A DNA stretch of 64,000 nt from JAGWRA01 sp963711505 (GTDB taxonomy: Bacteria > Acidobacteriota > Vicinamibacteria > Vicinamibacterales > CAVVIG01). Location: contig CAVQEJ010000003.1 in NCBI GenBank assembly GCA_963711505.1, positions 2,294,001 through 2,358,000 of the forward strand, given 5' to 3'. The notes beneath the pieces were generated by a model that saw nothing but the letters and a program-made list of their open reading frames with translations, was not told the origin of the DNA and did not search any database. Of this stretch, positions 44,409 to 54,204 are shown piece by piece (position 1 is the stretch's first letter; each line of letters opens with the position of its first letter). A program made the position numbers and the translations under genes.

Positions 44409-45482
44409 TCATGCCTGCGCCTGGCGCACCCGGCGCCCGCCACCGTCGTCCTTGTCGCGATCGGCGGCCTGGGCCGGCGCGGCCTGGGCGGCCACGGCGG
44501 GTTCGATGAAGCGGCCGAAGATCATCTTGCCGGCCGTCGTCTGCAGCACGCTCGTCACGACGATGTCGATGGTCCGGCCGATCATCTTGCGGGCGTTGTC
44601 GACGACGACCATCGTGCCGTCGTCCAGGTAGGCGACCCCCTGGTTGTATTCCTTGCCTTCCTTCAGGATGAACACCTTCATGATCTCGCCCGGCAGCACG
44701 ACCGGCTTCAGCGAGTTGGCGAGCTCGTTGATGTTCAGCACCTCGACGCCGCGCAGCTGCGCGACCTTGTTGAGGTTGAAGTCGTTGGTGACGATCTTCC
44801 CCTGCAGCGTGCGCGCCAGCTCGATCAGCTTGAGATCGACCTCGCGGACGTCCGGGAAGTCCAGGTCGGAGATCGTGACCTCGACGCCCGACATCTTCTG
44901 GATCTTCTGCAGGATGTCGAGGCCGCGCCGCCCGCGGTTGCGCTTCAGCGAGTCGGCCGAATCGGCCACCAGCTGCAGCTCCTTCAGGACGAACTGCGGA
45001 ATGACCAGCGTGCCGTCGATGAATCCGGTCTCGCAGACGTCGGCGATCCGGCCGTCGATGATGACGCTGGTGTCGAGCACCTTGTAGCGCCGCTGCGGAC
45101 CGGTGGCGCGGAACAGCGACATCAGGCGGGCCGGCTGGAGCCACTCGCCGTTGCGGCCGCCGAACACGAGGCCGAGGTACGGCAGCATCAGCAGCAGGAA
45201 GCTGTGCAGGAAGCCGACCCGGCTGCTGTGGCTGTCGGCCCAGAACAGCGCGGCCCCGATCGCCTTCGCCATCAGCAGCCCGATCGTGCCGCCGAGCAGC
45301 GCCCCCAGGACGTGCGACGCGCTCGTGTCGCGCAGCCGGCTCTCGAGCAGGATCACGACCCCGGAGAGACCAAGGCCGAATCCGGCATTCGCCAGCGCCC
45401 CGCCGGGCAGCGGGTGCAGCATCGTTGCCACGTAGGCAACCGCCGCGACGAACAGGATACGCGCGAGCGCAAACCAGGCCAT
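44409..45482 (-). CDS. PIN/TRAM-domain membrane protein (YacL-like)
   Basis: A 357-residue protein with four N-terminal membrane helices, a PIN nuclease-like domain (KVLDTSVIIDGRIADV with acidic residues; IVTNDFNLNKVAQL) and a TRAM domain (EGKEYNQGVAYLDDGTMVVV). YacL-type proteins occur beside radA and ispDF in many bacteria, as here. The RNA or DNA target is not established. The C-terminal tail is charged. Confidence 0.88.
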   Translation of the reverse strand: MAWFALARILFVAAVAYVATMLHPLPGGALANAGFGLGLSGVVILLESRLRDTSASHVLGALLGGTIGLLMAKAIGAALFWADSHSSRVGFLHSFLLLMLPYLGLVFGGRNGEWLQPARLMSLFRATGPQRRYKVLDTSVIIDGRIADVCETGFIDGTLVIPQFVLKELQLVADSADSLKRNRGRRGLDILQKIQKMSGVEVTISDLDFPDVREVDLKLIELARTLQGKIVTNDFNLNKVAQLRGVEVLNINELANSLKPVVLPGEIMKVFILKEGKEYNQGVAYLDDGTMVVVDNARKMIGRTIDIVVTSVLQTTAGKMIFGRFIEPAVAAQAAPAQAADRDKDDGGGRRVRQAQA

Positions 45483-45605
45483 GAACACGACTCCCGACTG
45501 GCCGGGCCCGGAACCGCCGCCGGGGCGCCTCCGGACCGGCCGAAACCTGTCACAGCATAGTGTGCTTTGGACCCCGGGTGCCAGTAGGGAGTGCCTGGCG
45601 GGGGC

Positions 45606-47006
<1,401 letters not shown>

Positions 47007-47007
47007 C

Positions 47008-47081
47008 GGGCTGCGGGCTCTACGGGCTCCGCCGGCTACGGGGTCCCGGAGCCGAGATCGGCCCGGAGCCCGGAGCCGATC
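47008..47081. repeat. 7-nt repeat array and hairpin downstream of alr
   Basis: GGGCTGC, GGGCTCT and later CCCGGAG-type units fill the alr-radA gap. The segment 47056-47081, adjoining the alr stop (47082-47084), is also an inverted repeat (GATCGGC arms) that could act as a terminator. It is related to the ispDF array. Confidence 0.65.
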
Positions 47082-48239
47082 TCAGCTTCCACCATCATAG
47101 ACCCTCTCGATCCGGCTGCCGATGCGACAGAGGATCTCGTACGGAATCGTGCCGATGGCCGCGGCCATCTCGCGGGCGTCGATCCGCTGCAGCGTCTCGT
47201 CGCCCTGAGCGCCGATGATGACGACCTCGTCGCCGGGCTCGACCGGCAGCCCCGTCACGTCGATCGTCAGCATGTCCATGCAGACCGACCCCACGATCGG
47301 CACGCGTCGGCCCCGCACCAGCACGCTGCCCCGCCCTTCGAGCCGTGCGTCCAGCCCGTCGGCGTACCCGGCGGGCACGATGGCAATCTTCGCCGGCCGG
47401 TCGGGCCGGAACCGGCCACCGTATCCGACCCGCTCGCCGGCGCGCACGCCCTTCACGGCGACGATCCGGCTGCGGAGCGACATGACCGGCACGAGCGACA
47501 GCGTCGCGCCGAGCGGTGGCGGCACGATCCCGTACAGCAGCAGGCCCGGGCGCACCAGGTCGTACCAGAGGCGCGAGTCGCGCAGCAGGGCGGCGCTGTT
47601 GGCGGCATGGCGCAGGCGCGGCCGGCCGCCGAGCCCGGCGACGGCAACGAGCGCCCGCTCGAACTGTTCGCGCTGCTCGCCGAAGAGCGCGTCCTCCGGA
47701 TCGTCGGCGGTCCCCAGATGCGTGTACACGCCGGCCAGCTCGAGGTTCGGCCCGGCCAGCAGCGGCGGCAGCGTCCGCTGCAGGTTGTCGTGGCGGAAGC
47801 CGAGCCGGTTCATGCCGGTGTCGATCTTCAGGTGATACGGGAGCCGCACCCCGCGCGCGGCCGCCGCCTCCTGGAGCGCCCGGCCCGCCGAGGGCGACGA
47901 GATCGTCGGCGTGAGGCCGTACTCGAACACGCCGGCGAGCTCGCTGACGCTGAGGGCGCCGAAGACGAGGATCTCCGTCCGGACGCCGGCCTGCCGCAGC
48001 GAGACGCCCTCTTCGATGTCGGCGCAGGCCAGCATCGTCGCGCCGGCCTCTTCGAGCGCGAGGCCGACGTGCGCCGACCCGTGTCCGTACGCGTTCGCCT
48101 TGACGACCCCGACGACCCCCGGCGCGCGCACGCCGGCCTCGCCGGCCGCCGCCTGGTCGCGGCGCAGGTACTCGACGATGGCGCGGAAGTTGGACTTGAG
48201 GGCGTGCAGATCGACGTGAGCGCGGGTGGGACGGACCAT
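47082..48239 (-). CDS. alr: Alanine racemase
   Basis: This 385-residue PLP enzyme makes D-alanine for peptidoglycan. The PLP lysine is in VVKANAYGHGSA (K47); the second catalytic residue is the Tyr of VGYGGRF. The start MVRPTRAHVDLHAL was chosen on family alignment; upstream codons run into a repeat array. Confidence 0.95.
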   Translation of the reverse strand: MVRPTRAHVDLHALKSNFRAIVEYLRRDQAAAGEAGVRAPGVVGVVKANAYGHGSAHVGLALEEAGATMLACADIEEGVSLRQAGVRTEILVFGALSVSELAGVFEYGLTPTISSPSAGRALQEAAAARGVRLPYHLKIDTGMNRLGFRHDNLQRTLPPLLAGPNLELAGVYTHLGTADDPEDALFGEQREQFERALVAVAGLGGRPRLRHAANSAALLRDSRLWYDLVRPGLLLYGIVPPPLGATLSLVPVMSLRSRIVAVKGVRAGERVGYGGRFRPDRPAKIAIVPAGYADGLDARLEGRGSVLVRGRRVPIVGSVCMDMLTIDVTGLPVEPGDEVVIIGAQGDETLQRIDAREMAAAIGTIPYEILCRIGSRIERVYDGGS

Positions 48240-48260
48240 AGGGGACTGACGCTGAGGATG

Positions 48261-48380
48261 AAGAATTGAAGAATTTGAGAATTCAGAATTTAGAACGTCA
48301 CGAAAAGAGATCCGGCGCGAATGGCATCGTTCGTCGTGCTTCCCAATTCTCCTCTCAATTCTCAATTCGTCACTTCTTCA
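48261..48380. repeat. 7/8-nt tandem arrays between dnaB and alr
   Basis: Two AT-rich blocks: AAGAATTG-type octamers at 48261-48296 (three units plus remnants), and CAATTCT units at 48343-48380, in part 7 bases apart. They are near-complements of each other. The second block spans the dnaB stop; on the coding strand GAATTGA includes the real AAT-TGA end of dnaB and recurs. Confidence 0.75.
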
Positions 48381-49742
48381 ATTCTCCGGCCCTCCGCCCC
48401 CGCCTCCCCCTCTCGCGAGGTTCTCGAAGCGGGTGAACTCCTTGAGGAAGGCCAGCTTCACGCTGCCGGTCGGACCGTTGCGCTGCTTGCCGACGATGAG
48501 CTCGGCGGTGCCCTGCTCCTCTTCGGCATCGTCGTACTTCTCGGCCCGGTAGATGAAGATGACGACGTCGGCGTCCTGCTCCAGGGCGCCCGACTCACGC
48601 AGGTCCGACAGCTGCGGACGATGGTCGGAGCGGGACTCGGGTGCGCGGCTCAGCTGCGAGAGCACGATGATGGGAACGTTCAGCTCCTTGGCGAGCCCCT
48701 TGAGCGACCGGGAGATCGACGCCAGCTCGAGGGTGCGGTTCTCGAAGCGGCCGCGTCCCTGCATCAGCTGGATGTAGTCGATGATGACGAGGTGCAGGTC
48801 GTGCTCGGCCATCAGGCGGCGGCACTTCGCCCGCATCTCGAGCACGCCGATGCCGGGCGTGTCGTCGATGAACACCTTGGCCTCGCTCAGCGCCGCGATG
48901 CCCGTGGCCAGCCTGCCCCAGTCGCGCTCGCCGAGGAACCCGCTGCGCAGGCGGTGCGCGTCGATGCGCGCCTCGGCCGTGAGCATGCGGAGGAACAGCT
49001 GCTCCTTCGACATTTCGAGGCTGAAGACGGCGGCGGTGCGGTCGGTCTTCGTGCCGACGTGCTGCGCCATGTTCAGGGCCAGCGCGGTCTTCCCCATCGA
49101 CGGCCGGGCCGCGATGATGATGAGGTCGGACGGCTGCAGCCCCGACGTCATCTCGTCGAGATCGGTGAAGCCGGTCGGCACGCCGGTGATCAGCTCGCGG
49201 TTCGCGTGCAGCTGCTCGATCGTCTCGAAGCTGGCCTCGGCCAGCGTGCGCAGCGAGACGAAACCCTGGCGCACCCGGTCCTCGGCGATCGAGAAGATCT
49301 CCCGCTCGGCCTGATCCAGGATCAGGTCCGGCTCGTCCTCGGCGTCGTACGCCGAGGCGAGGATCTTGTTCGCCGAGAAGATGAGGTTCCGGAGGGTGGC
49401 CTTCTCCTTGATGATCCGGGCGTAGTACTCGACGTTGGTCGAGCGCGGCACGCCGTCGACGAGCGCGGCGATGTAGGCCGGGCCGCCCACCTCGTCCAGC
49501 TCGCCCGTCCGCGTCAGCTCCTCCTTGAGGGTGACCAGGTCGATCGCCCCGCCCCGCTCGGCGAGCACCACCATCTTGTCGAAGATGCGCCGGTGTGCAT
49601 CGCGGTAGAAGTCGCGCGAGTCGAGCACCTCCGCCGCAGCGTTGAACGCCTCGTTGTGGATGAGGATCGCGCCGAGCACGGAGCGCTCGGCCTCCAGGTT
49701 GTGCGGCAGCGAACGGTCGGAGGCGGCGATGGCGTCGGCCAT
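48378..49742 (-). CDS. dnaB: Replicative DNA helicase DnaB
   Basis: This 454-residue protein starts MADAIAASDRSLPHNLEAER. The N-terminal primase-interaction domain is followed by the RecA-like core with Walker A ARPSMGKTALA (about residue 212), VFSLEMSKEQLFLR, Walker B VIIDYIQLMQG and the C-terminal KQRNGPTG. It ends in a glycine run GGGGGGPEN. No intein is present. Confidence 0.97.
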   Translation of the reverse strand: MADAIAASDRSLPHNLEAERSVLGAILIHNEAFNAAAEVLDSRDFYRDAHRRIFDKMVVLAERGGAIDLVTLKEELTRTGELDEVGGPAYIAALVDGVPRSTNVEYYARIIKEKATLRNLIFSANKILASAYDAEDEPDLILDQAEREIFSIAEDRVRQGFVSLRTLAEASFETIEQLHANRELITGVPTGFTDLDEMTSGLQPSDLIIIAARPSMGKTALALNMAQHVGTKTDRTAAVFSLEMSKEQLFLRMLTAEARIDAHRLRSGFLGERDWGRLATGIAALSEAKVFIDDTPGIGVLEMRAKCRRLMAEHDLHLVIIDYIQLMQGRGRFENRTLELASISRSLKGLAKELNVPIIVLSQLSRAPESRSDHRPQLSDLRESGALEQDADVVIFIYRAEKYDDAEEEQGTAELIVGKQRNGPTGSVKLAFLKEFTRFENLARGGGGGGGPEN

Positions 49743-49820
49743 AGGGCAGTCGTGAGGGCTTGCGGGGTGAACGTGTCGTGCAGTGTAGCACTTCGCCCGG
49801 GGCGTTCGCAGCGACGCCGA

Positions 49821-49857
49821 AACGGGAAAGGCCGGAGGGACGGGCGCCCTCCGGCCT
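49821..49857 (-). terminator. Hairpin terminator after rplI
   Basis: Arms of 11 bases (AGGCCGGAGGG and its complement) with a 7-base loop are followed on the minus strand by TTTCCCGTTT. It lies 29 bases after the rplI stop and before dnaB, so dnaB may have its own promoter. Confidence 0.7.
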
Positions 49858-49885
49858 CTCGTGATCCTGCCCGCCGGACGGACGG

Positions 49886-50344
49886 CTACTCGGCTGCCGG
49901 CGCCTCGGCGACGACCTGCACCTTGATGTGCGCCGTCACCTCGCGATGCAGCTTCACCGGCACGTCGTACTCCCCGAGGGCCTTGATGGCCTCGTGGAGC
50001 TGGATCTTGCGCTTGTCGATCTCGAACCCGCGGGCCGCGAACAGCTCCGCGATGTCGGCCGACGTCACCGAGCCGTACAGCGCCGCGGTCTCGCCGACCT
50101 TCCGGGCGATGACGCACTCGACGGCGGTCAGCCGGGCCGCCAGGGCCTCGGCCACGCCCTTCTCCTCGGCCTCGCGGGCGTCGAAGATCTTCCGTTCCCG
50201 CTCGATGTGCTTCTTGTTGCCCTCGGTCGCCTGCAGGGCGAGCTTGCGCGGCAGCAGGTAGTTCCGGGCGTAGCCGTTGGCCACCTTCACCACCTCACCG
50301 CGCCGCCCGAGATGGTCGATGTGCTCTCGCAGAATGACTTCCAT
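49886..50344 (-). CDS. rplI: 50S ribosomal protein L9 (bL9)
   Basis: At 152 residues it has the N-terminal signature MEVILREHIDHLGRRGEVVK and GYARNYLLPRKLA, then a long connecting helix and a C-terminal domain. L9 binds domain V of 23S rRNA and helps maintain reading frame. The order rpsF-rpsR-rplI-dnaB is widely conserved. Confidence 0.97.
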   Translation of the reverse strand: MEVILREHIDHLGRRGEVVKVANGYARNYLLPRKLALQATEGNKKHIERERKIFDAREAEEKGVAEALAARLTAVECVIARKVGETAALYGSVTSADIAELFAARGFEIDKRKIQLHEAIKALGEYDVPVKLHREVTAHIKVQVVAEAPAAE

Positions 50345-50354
50345 GCTGGTCCTC

Positions 50355-50642
50355 TCAGTCGGTCACGTAGGGCAGCAGCGCGATCTGCCGTGCCCGCTTG
50401 ATCGCCGTCTGCAGCTTCCGCTGGTGCATGGCGCAGGTCCCCGAGATCCGGCGCGGCAGGATCTTCCCGCGCTCCGGCACGAACGGACCGATCAGCTTCA
50501 CGTCCTTGTAGTCGATGACGTCGATCTTGTCGACGCAGAACTTGCAGACCTTGCGGCGCCGGAACAGCGACCGACGCTGGCCCCCGGCCCGATCTCGCCC
50601 GGCCGCGGCCGCGTTCGCGATCTCCACTCTTGCCGTGTCCAT
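50355..50642 (-). CDS. rpsR: 30S ribosomal protein S18 (bS18)
   Basis: This 95-residue protein has the core KVCKFCVDKIDVIDYKDVKL and RISGTCAMHQRKLQTAIKRA. S18 forms a pair with S6 on the 30S platform. The N-terminal 20 residues are longer than average. It lies 9 bases after rpsF; no ssb gene sits between them. Confidence 0.96.
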   Translation of the reverse strand: MDTARVEIANAAAAGRDRAGGQRRSLFRRRKVCKFCVDKIDVIDYKDVKLIGPFVPERGKILPRRISGTCAMHQRKLQTAIKRARQIALLPYVTD

Positions 50643-50651
50643 GCGCCATGA

Positions 50652-51110
50652 CTAACCCTCCGACTCCTGATTATCGTCCTGCATCCGGGTGTCGTCGTCA
50701 TCCGTCTCGTGCGACGACCCGCTCCCCTGGGCGCCCTCGGCCGGCAGCCCGCGCCGCTGGCGCCGCTGCTCGACTTCGGCCTGCCGCCGCGCCAGCATCC
50801 GATCGGCGACCTTCTGCTCCTCGTCGATGCGGACGACCATGTGCCGCACGATGAGGTCGGTCACCTTCAGACGCCGATCGATCTCCTTCATCAGCTCACC
50901 CGAGCCGGCGATGGTCTCGAAGACGTACACGCCTTCCTTGTGGCGGGCGATCTCGTAGGCGAGCTTCCGCCGGCCCCAGTTGTCGGTCTTCTGGATCTGG
51001 CCGTCCAGGCGCGAGACGATGGCTTCCACCTGCTCGTGCAGCTCGGTGACCTGCTCTTCGGTGGCGTCGGGTGACACCACGTAGGCGAGTTCGTACAGTC
51101 GTGCGTCCAA
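50652..51110 (-). CDS. rpsF: 30S ribosomal protein S6 (bS6), extended C-terminus
   Basis: This 152-residue protein has the ferredoxin-like core YELAYVVSPDATEEQVTELH and RRKLAYEIARHKEGVYVFE, then an extra tail of about 40 residues rich in Gln, Arg, Asp and Ser. The start is TTG, supported by a GGAG site six bases upstream; no better ATG is in frame. It pairs with S18. Confidence 0.93.
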   Translation of the reverse strand: MDARLYELAYVVSPDATEEQVTELHEQVEAIVSRLDGQIQKTDNWGRRKLAYEIARHKEGVYVFETIAGSGELMKEIDRRLKVTDLIVRHMVVRIDEEQKVADRMLARRQAEVEQRRQRRGLPAEGAQGSGSSHETDDDDTRMQDDNQESEG

Positions 51111-51217
51111 ATGCGTCTCCTTTCGGACCCGCCATCGCCGTTTCGCGGCTTCGGCGGGGCCACTCCATGTGGCAAGGTGTGCGGCGACCCGGCGCGCTGC
51201 CGGACCGTCGCGGTCGG

Positions 51218-51829
51218 TTACCTGCCGGTTGACTCTCCGCCGCCGAGGTCGCGGTCCGGCTCCGCCGCCTCTGCGTTGAATCGATTCATGACGGCGCCGA
51301 TGCCGTCGGTCAGGAACAGCGCCGCCGCGTCCGCCGCCCGGGTCGTCATCGCCTCGACGGCCGGCCGCTCGCCCGGCTCGAACCGCGCGAGCACGTGATC
51401 CGCGAGGTCGCGGCGGGGATCCCCCCGGCCGACCCCGACCCGGAGCCGCGGGAACCCGTCGGTCCCCAGCGCCCGGATGATCGACGCGAGCCCGTTATGG
51501 CCGCCGGCCGAGCCCTGTCGCCGCGCCCGCAGCCGCCCCAGCGCGAGGTTCACGTCGTCGGCGACCACCAGCACGTCCGCCGGCTCGATCCGGTAGTAGT
51601 GGACGAGCCCGGCGACGGCCTGGCCGCTCAGGTTCATGAACGTGAGCGGCTTGACCAGCAGCGCGCCGCCCGGCACGTCGCGCAGGCGCGCCTCCAGGGC
51701 TTCCTGCCGCGACGACTCGAAGACGACGCCGTGCCGCCGGGCCAGGTCATCGGCGACGTCGAAGCCGATGTTGTGGCGGGTGTCGCGGTACCGCGTGCCC
51801 GGATTCCCGAGCCCGACCACCAGCTTCAC
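51218..51829 (-). CDS. pth: Peptidyl-tRNA hydrolase
   Basis: This 203-residue enzyme recycles peptidyl-tRNA released from stalled ribosomes. GLGNPGTRYRDTRHNIGFDV carries the catalytic His, with FMNLSGQAV and the Asp of VVADDVNL downstream. The start is GTG (KLVVGLGNPG follows). It is next to rplY and prs as in many bacteria. Confidence 0.95.
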   Translation of the reverse strand: MKLVVGLGNPGTRYRDTRHNIGFDVADDLARRHGVVFESSRQEALEARLRDVPGGALLVKPLTFMNLSGQAVAGLVHYYRIEPADVLVVADDVNLALGRLRARRQGSAGGHNGLASIIRALGTDGFPRLRVGVGRGDPRRDLADHVLARFEPGERPAVEAMTTRAADAAALFLTDGIGAVMNRFNAEAAEPDRDLGGGESTGR

Positions 51830-51862
51830 CGACGCCCCGCCTCTCTGCCGTTCACGCCGCCG

Positions 51863-52534
51863 CTATTCCTCGGCGGGCTTCTCGGTCTTGCCCTTCTTGA
51901 TGACCTCGGGCTCGGCCGCCGCCGTCGGCGCCGCCGCGCCCTCGGTCGTCGCCGCGGCCTCCTCGGCCTTCGGCGCGATCACGTGCACCAGCAGCATGTC
52001 GGACTCGCTCACCGGCTCCCACTTGGCGTCGGAGGCGATCTCGCGCAGGCGGACGCCCTGGTTGAGCATCAGGTTCGAGACGTCGATCTCGACACGCTCG
52101 GGAATGTCGCCCGGCAGGCACTCGATCTCGATCTCGCGGTTCACGAAGTCGAGCATGCCGCCCTGCACCTTCACGCCCGGGGCCTCGCCCTTCAGCACGA
52201 TCGGCACGGTGACCATGATCGTCCGATCCATCCGGACCCGGTAGAAGTCGGTGTGGAGGATCTGCCGGCTGACCGGGTCGAGCTGGTATTCCTTCACCAG
52301 CACGCGGGTCTCCTCGCCGTTCAGCTTGAGGCCGATCAGGCTGTTCACGCCCGCCTCCGAGTGGAGGATCTTCAGCAGCGCCTTCGGCTCCACGGCGATC
52401 GGCACCGGCTCGCCGCGCTCGGTCGCGCTGATCGAGCCGTAGAGAACCGCGGGAATCTGCCCCGCGCGCCTGAGGCGCCGCGCCTCGTTCTTGCCGAACG
52501 TCGCCCGGGCGACCGCTTCCAGTGTGGCTTCCAT
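51863..52534 (-). CDS. rplY: 50S ribosomal protein L25 / general stress protein Ctc (bL25)
   Basis: This 223-residue protein is the long CTC form: a 5S rRNA-binding L25 domain (ATFGKNEARRLRRAGQIPAV, RQILHTDFYRV) followed by a C-terminal TL5-type domain (IECLPGDIPERVEIDVSNL) and an Ala/Glu/Lys tail. It is downstream of prs. Confidence 0.94.
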   Translation of the reverse strand: MEATLEAVARATFGKNEARRLRRAGQIPAVLYGSISATERGEPVPIAVEPKALLKILHSEAGVNSLIGLKLNGEETRVLVKEYQLDPVSRQILHTDFYRVRMDRTIMVTVPIVLKGEAPGVKVQGGMLDFVNREIEIECLPGDIPERVEIDVSNLMLNQGVRLREIASDAKWEPVSESDMLLVHVIAPKAEEAAATTEGAAAPTAAAEPEVIKKGKTEKPAEE

Positions 52535-52543
52535 GGTGTCAGT

Positions 52544-52599
52544 GTCCTTCGTCTTCGGTCTTCAGCCTTCAGTCTACCGCCTACGGTCTTCAGTCTTCG
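52544..52599. repeat. Eight-unit 7-nt tandem array downstream of prs
   Basis: Eight units in perfect 7-base phase, consensus G(T/C)CTTC(A/G) with two GxCTACx variants, fill the space from 10 bases before the rplY start towards prs. The same family lies at 11569-11603, 41 kb away. On the coding strand the units carry TGA and TAG triplets. Confidence 0.9.
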
Positions 52600-52650
52600 T
52601 CGGTCTTCCTCGGCCGTGCAGTCCCGGTCGGGACCGTCGACGGGAGACCG

Positions 52651-53616
52651 TCAGACAAACAGCGACGAGACGGACGTCTCCTCGTGAATGCTCCGGATGG
52701 CCTGCCCGAGCAGCCGCGCCACCGACAGCACGACAATCTTCTTGCAGGAGGCCCGCTGCGGCGTCATCGGGATCGTGTTCGTGATGATCAGCCGCTCGAG
52801 CGGGGCCTTCTCGATCCGGTCCAGCGCCGGCCCCGACAGCACGCCGTGCACCGCGCAGGCAATCACGCGCTCGGCGCCATTGTTGACCAGCGCCGTCGCC
52901 GCCTTCACGATCGTGCCCGCCGTATCGATGATGTCGTCCTGGATGATGCACGTCCGGCCGCGCACGTCGCCAATGACGTTCATCACCTCCGCCGTCCCGT
53001 CGTCGGTGCGCCGCTTGTCGATGATCGCCAGCTCGGCGCCGAGCCGCTTCGCGTACGCCCGCGCCCGCTCCGCGCCGCCCGCATCCGGCGAGACCATCGT
53101 CAGGTTCGGGTACTCCAGACGCGACAGGTGCTCGATGATCACCGGCGCCGCGAACAGGTGATCCACCGGGATGTCGAAGAACCCCTGGATCTGCGCCTTG
53201 TGCAGATCCATCGTCAGCACCCGGTTCGTCCCCGCCGCGCTCAGCACGTTCGCCACCAGCTTGGCGGAGATCGGCACCCGGGGCTTGTCCTTCCGATCCT
53301 GCCGCGCGTAGCCGTAGTACGGCAGCACCGCCGTGATTCGCGCCGCCGACGACCGCCGGAACGCGTCCACCATGATCAGCAGCTCCACGAGGTGCTGATC
53401 GACCGGCGTCGACGTCGGCTGCACGATGAACACGTCGGTGCCGCGGATGTTCTCGTCGATCTGGAACGACACCTCGCTGTCCGGGAACCGCCGCAGGCGG
53501 CACTGCCCCATGGGCACCCCGAGGTACGAGGCGATCTCACGCGTCAGCTCGACGTGCGCGCTGCCCGAAAAGACCTTCAGCTCGCCGAACCCCGTCGGCA
53601 CGAAATGATCTCCCAT
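52651..53616 (-). CDS. prs: Ribose-phosphate pyrophosphokinase (PRPP synthetase)
   Basis: This 321-residue enzyme makes PRPP from ribose 5-phosphate and ATP for nucleotide synthesis. Motifs are the RFPDSEVSFQIDENIRG flag region, VLPYYGYARQDRKDK, the DLHKAQIQGFF site (usually DLHxxQIQGFF) and the PRPP loop IIQDDIIDTAGT. It follows tRNA-Gln. Confidence 0.96.
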   Translation of the reverse strand: MGDHFVPTGFGELKVFSGSAHVELTREIASYLGVPMGQCRLRRFPDSEVSFQIDENIRGTDVFIVQPTSTPVDQHLVELLIMVDAFRRSSAARITAVLPYYGYARQDRKDKPRVPISAKLVANVLSAAGTNRVLTMDLHKAQIQGFFDIPVDHLFAAPVIIEHLSRLEYPNLTMVSPDAGGAERARAYAKRLGAELAIIDKRRTDDGTAEVMNVIGDVRGRTCIIQDDIIDTAGTIVKAATALVNNGAERVIACAVHGVLSGPALDRIEKAPLERLIITNTIPMTPQRASCKKIVVLSVARLLGQAIRSIHEETSVSSLFV

Positions 53617-53688
53617 CCGTTGTCCACCCGGCCGTCCGTGTCACGCCGCCCGCCGCCCGCGGACGGCACCCGCACAGCCAGACGGATC

Positions 53689-53763
53689 TGGCTGGGGCGG
53701 AAGGATTCGAACCTTCGAATACGGGATCCAAAGTCCCGCGCCTTACCGCTTGGCCACGCCCCA
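53689..53763 (-). tRNA. tRNA-Gln (TTG)
   Basis: A 75-base cloverleaf with CCA encoded. Acceptor TGGGGCG pairs with CGCCCCA; the anticodon stem GGGAC/ATCCC region has loop TTTGG with anticodon TTG. It lies between ispE and prs, a common location, directly after a tandem type B array. Confidence 0.95.
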
Positions 53764-53770
53764 ATTTCAA

Positions 53771-54030
53771 TCGGGGCTCCGCCCCGAGCCCCGGCTCGCT
53801 GCACTCGCTCGCCTCGCGCGGCTCGCTCCGTTCCGCTCGCGGGCCCGCCGTGCGGGCCGTGCCGTCGTCGGGGCTCCGCCCCGAGCCCCGGCTCGCTGCA
53901 CTCGCTCGCCTCGCGCGGCTCGCTCCGTTCCGCTCGCGGGCCCGCCGTGCGGGCCGTGCCGTCGTCGGGCTCCGCCCCGAGCCCCGGCTCGCTGCACTCG
54001 CTCGCCTCGCGCGCGGGCCGTGCTCTCCCC
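53771..54030 (-). repeat. Tandem type B array: two full 97-bp units and a truncated third
   Basis: Units start at 53771, 53868 and 53965. The first two are nearly identical; the third has one base less in its hairpin and lacks the middle. Each includes hairpin CGGGGC-GGA-GCCCCG, then GAGCGAGTGCAGCGAGCC and GAACGGAGCGAGCC (minus strand), and the palindrome GGCCCGCCGTGCGGGCC. Single copies are at 4014-4167 and 34417-34514. No spacers, so not CRISPR. Confidence 0.9.
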
Positions 54031-54155
54031 CCGCCGGCGTTCCCCTGCCGACCATCTCTGGCGCCCGTTCCGCCCTAGCCGACCGTCCGCTGCCAGCGGA
54101 AGATTGGAGACGCAGTTCGCAGGAGTGATCCGGCGTGAGCGACGCAATCGCTTAG

Positions 54156-54182
54156 TCTATACGATGCCGTGTCTTGCGGCAA
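54156..54182 (-). promoter_or_regulatory. Weak candidate promoter for the tRNA-Gln/prs unit
   Basis: On the minus strand TTGCCG (54182-54177) and TATAGA (54161-54156) are only 15 bases apart, which is suboptimal. The site is in the 174-base unique part of the ispE-tRNA gap (54031-54204), the only AT-richer stretch before tRNA-Gln. Transcripts would read through the type B array. Confidence 0.3.
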
Positions 54183-54204
54183 GACCGCAGGTCCGAATCC
54201 TCTG

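Noticed and set aside
53771..54030. Possible CRISPR array
   Set aside because: Units are 97 bp, adjoin without unique spacers, and there are no cas genes.
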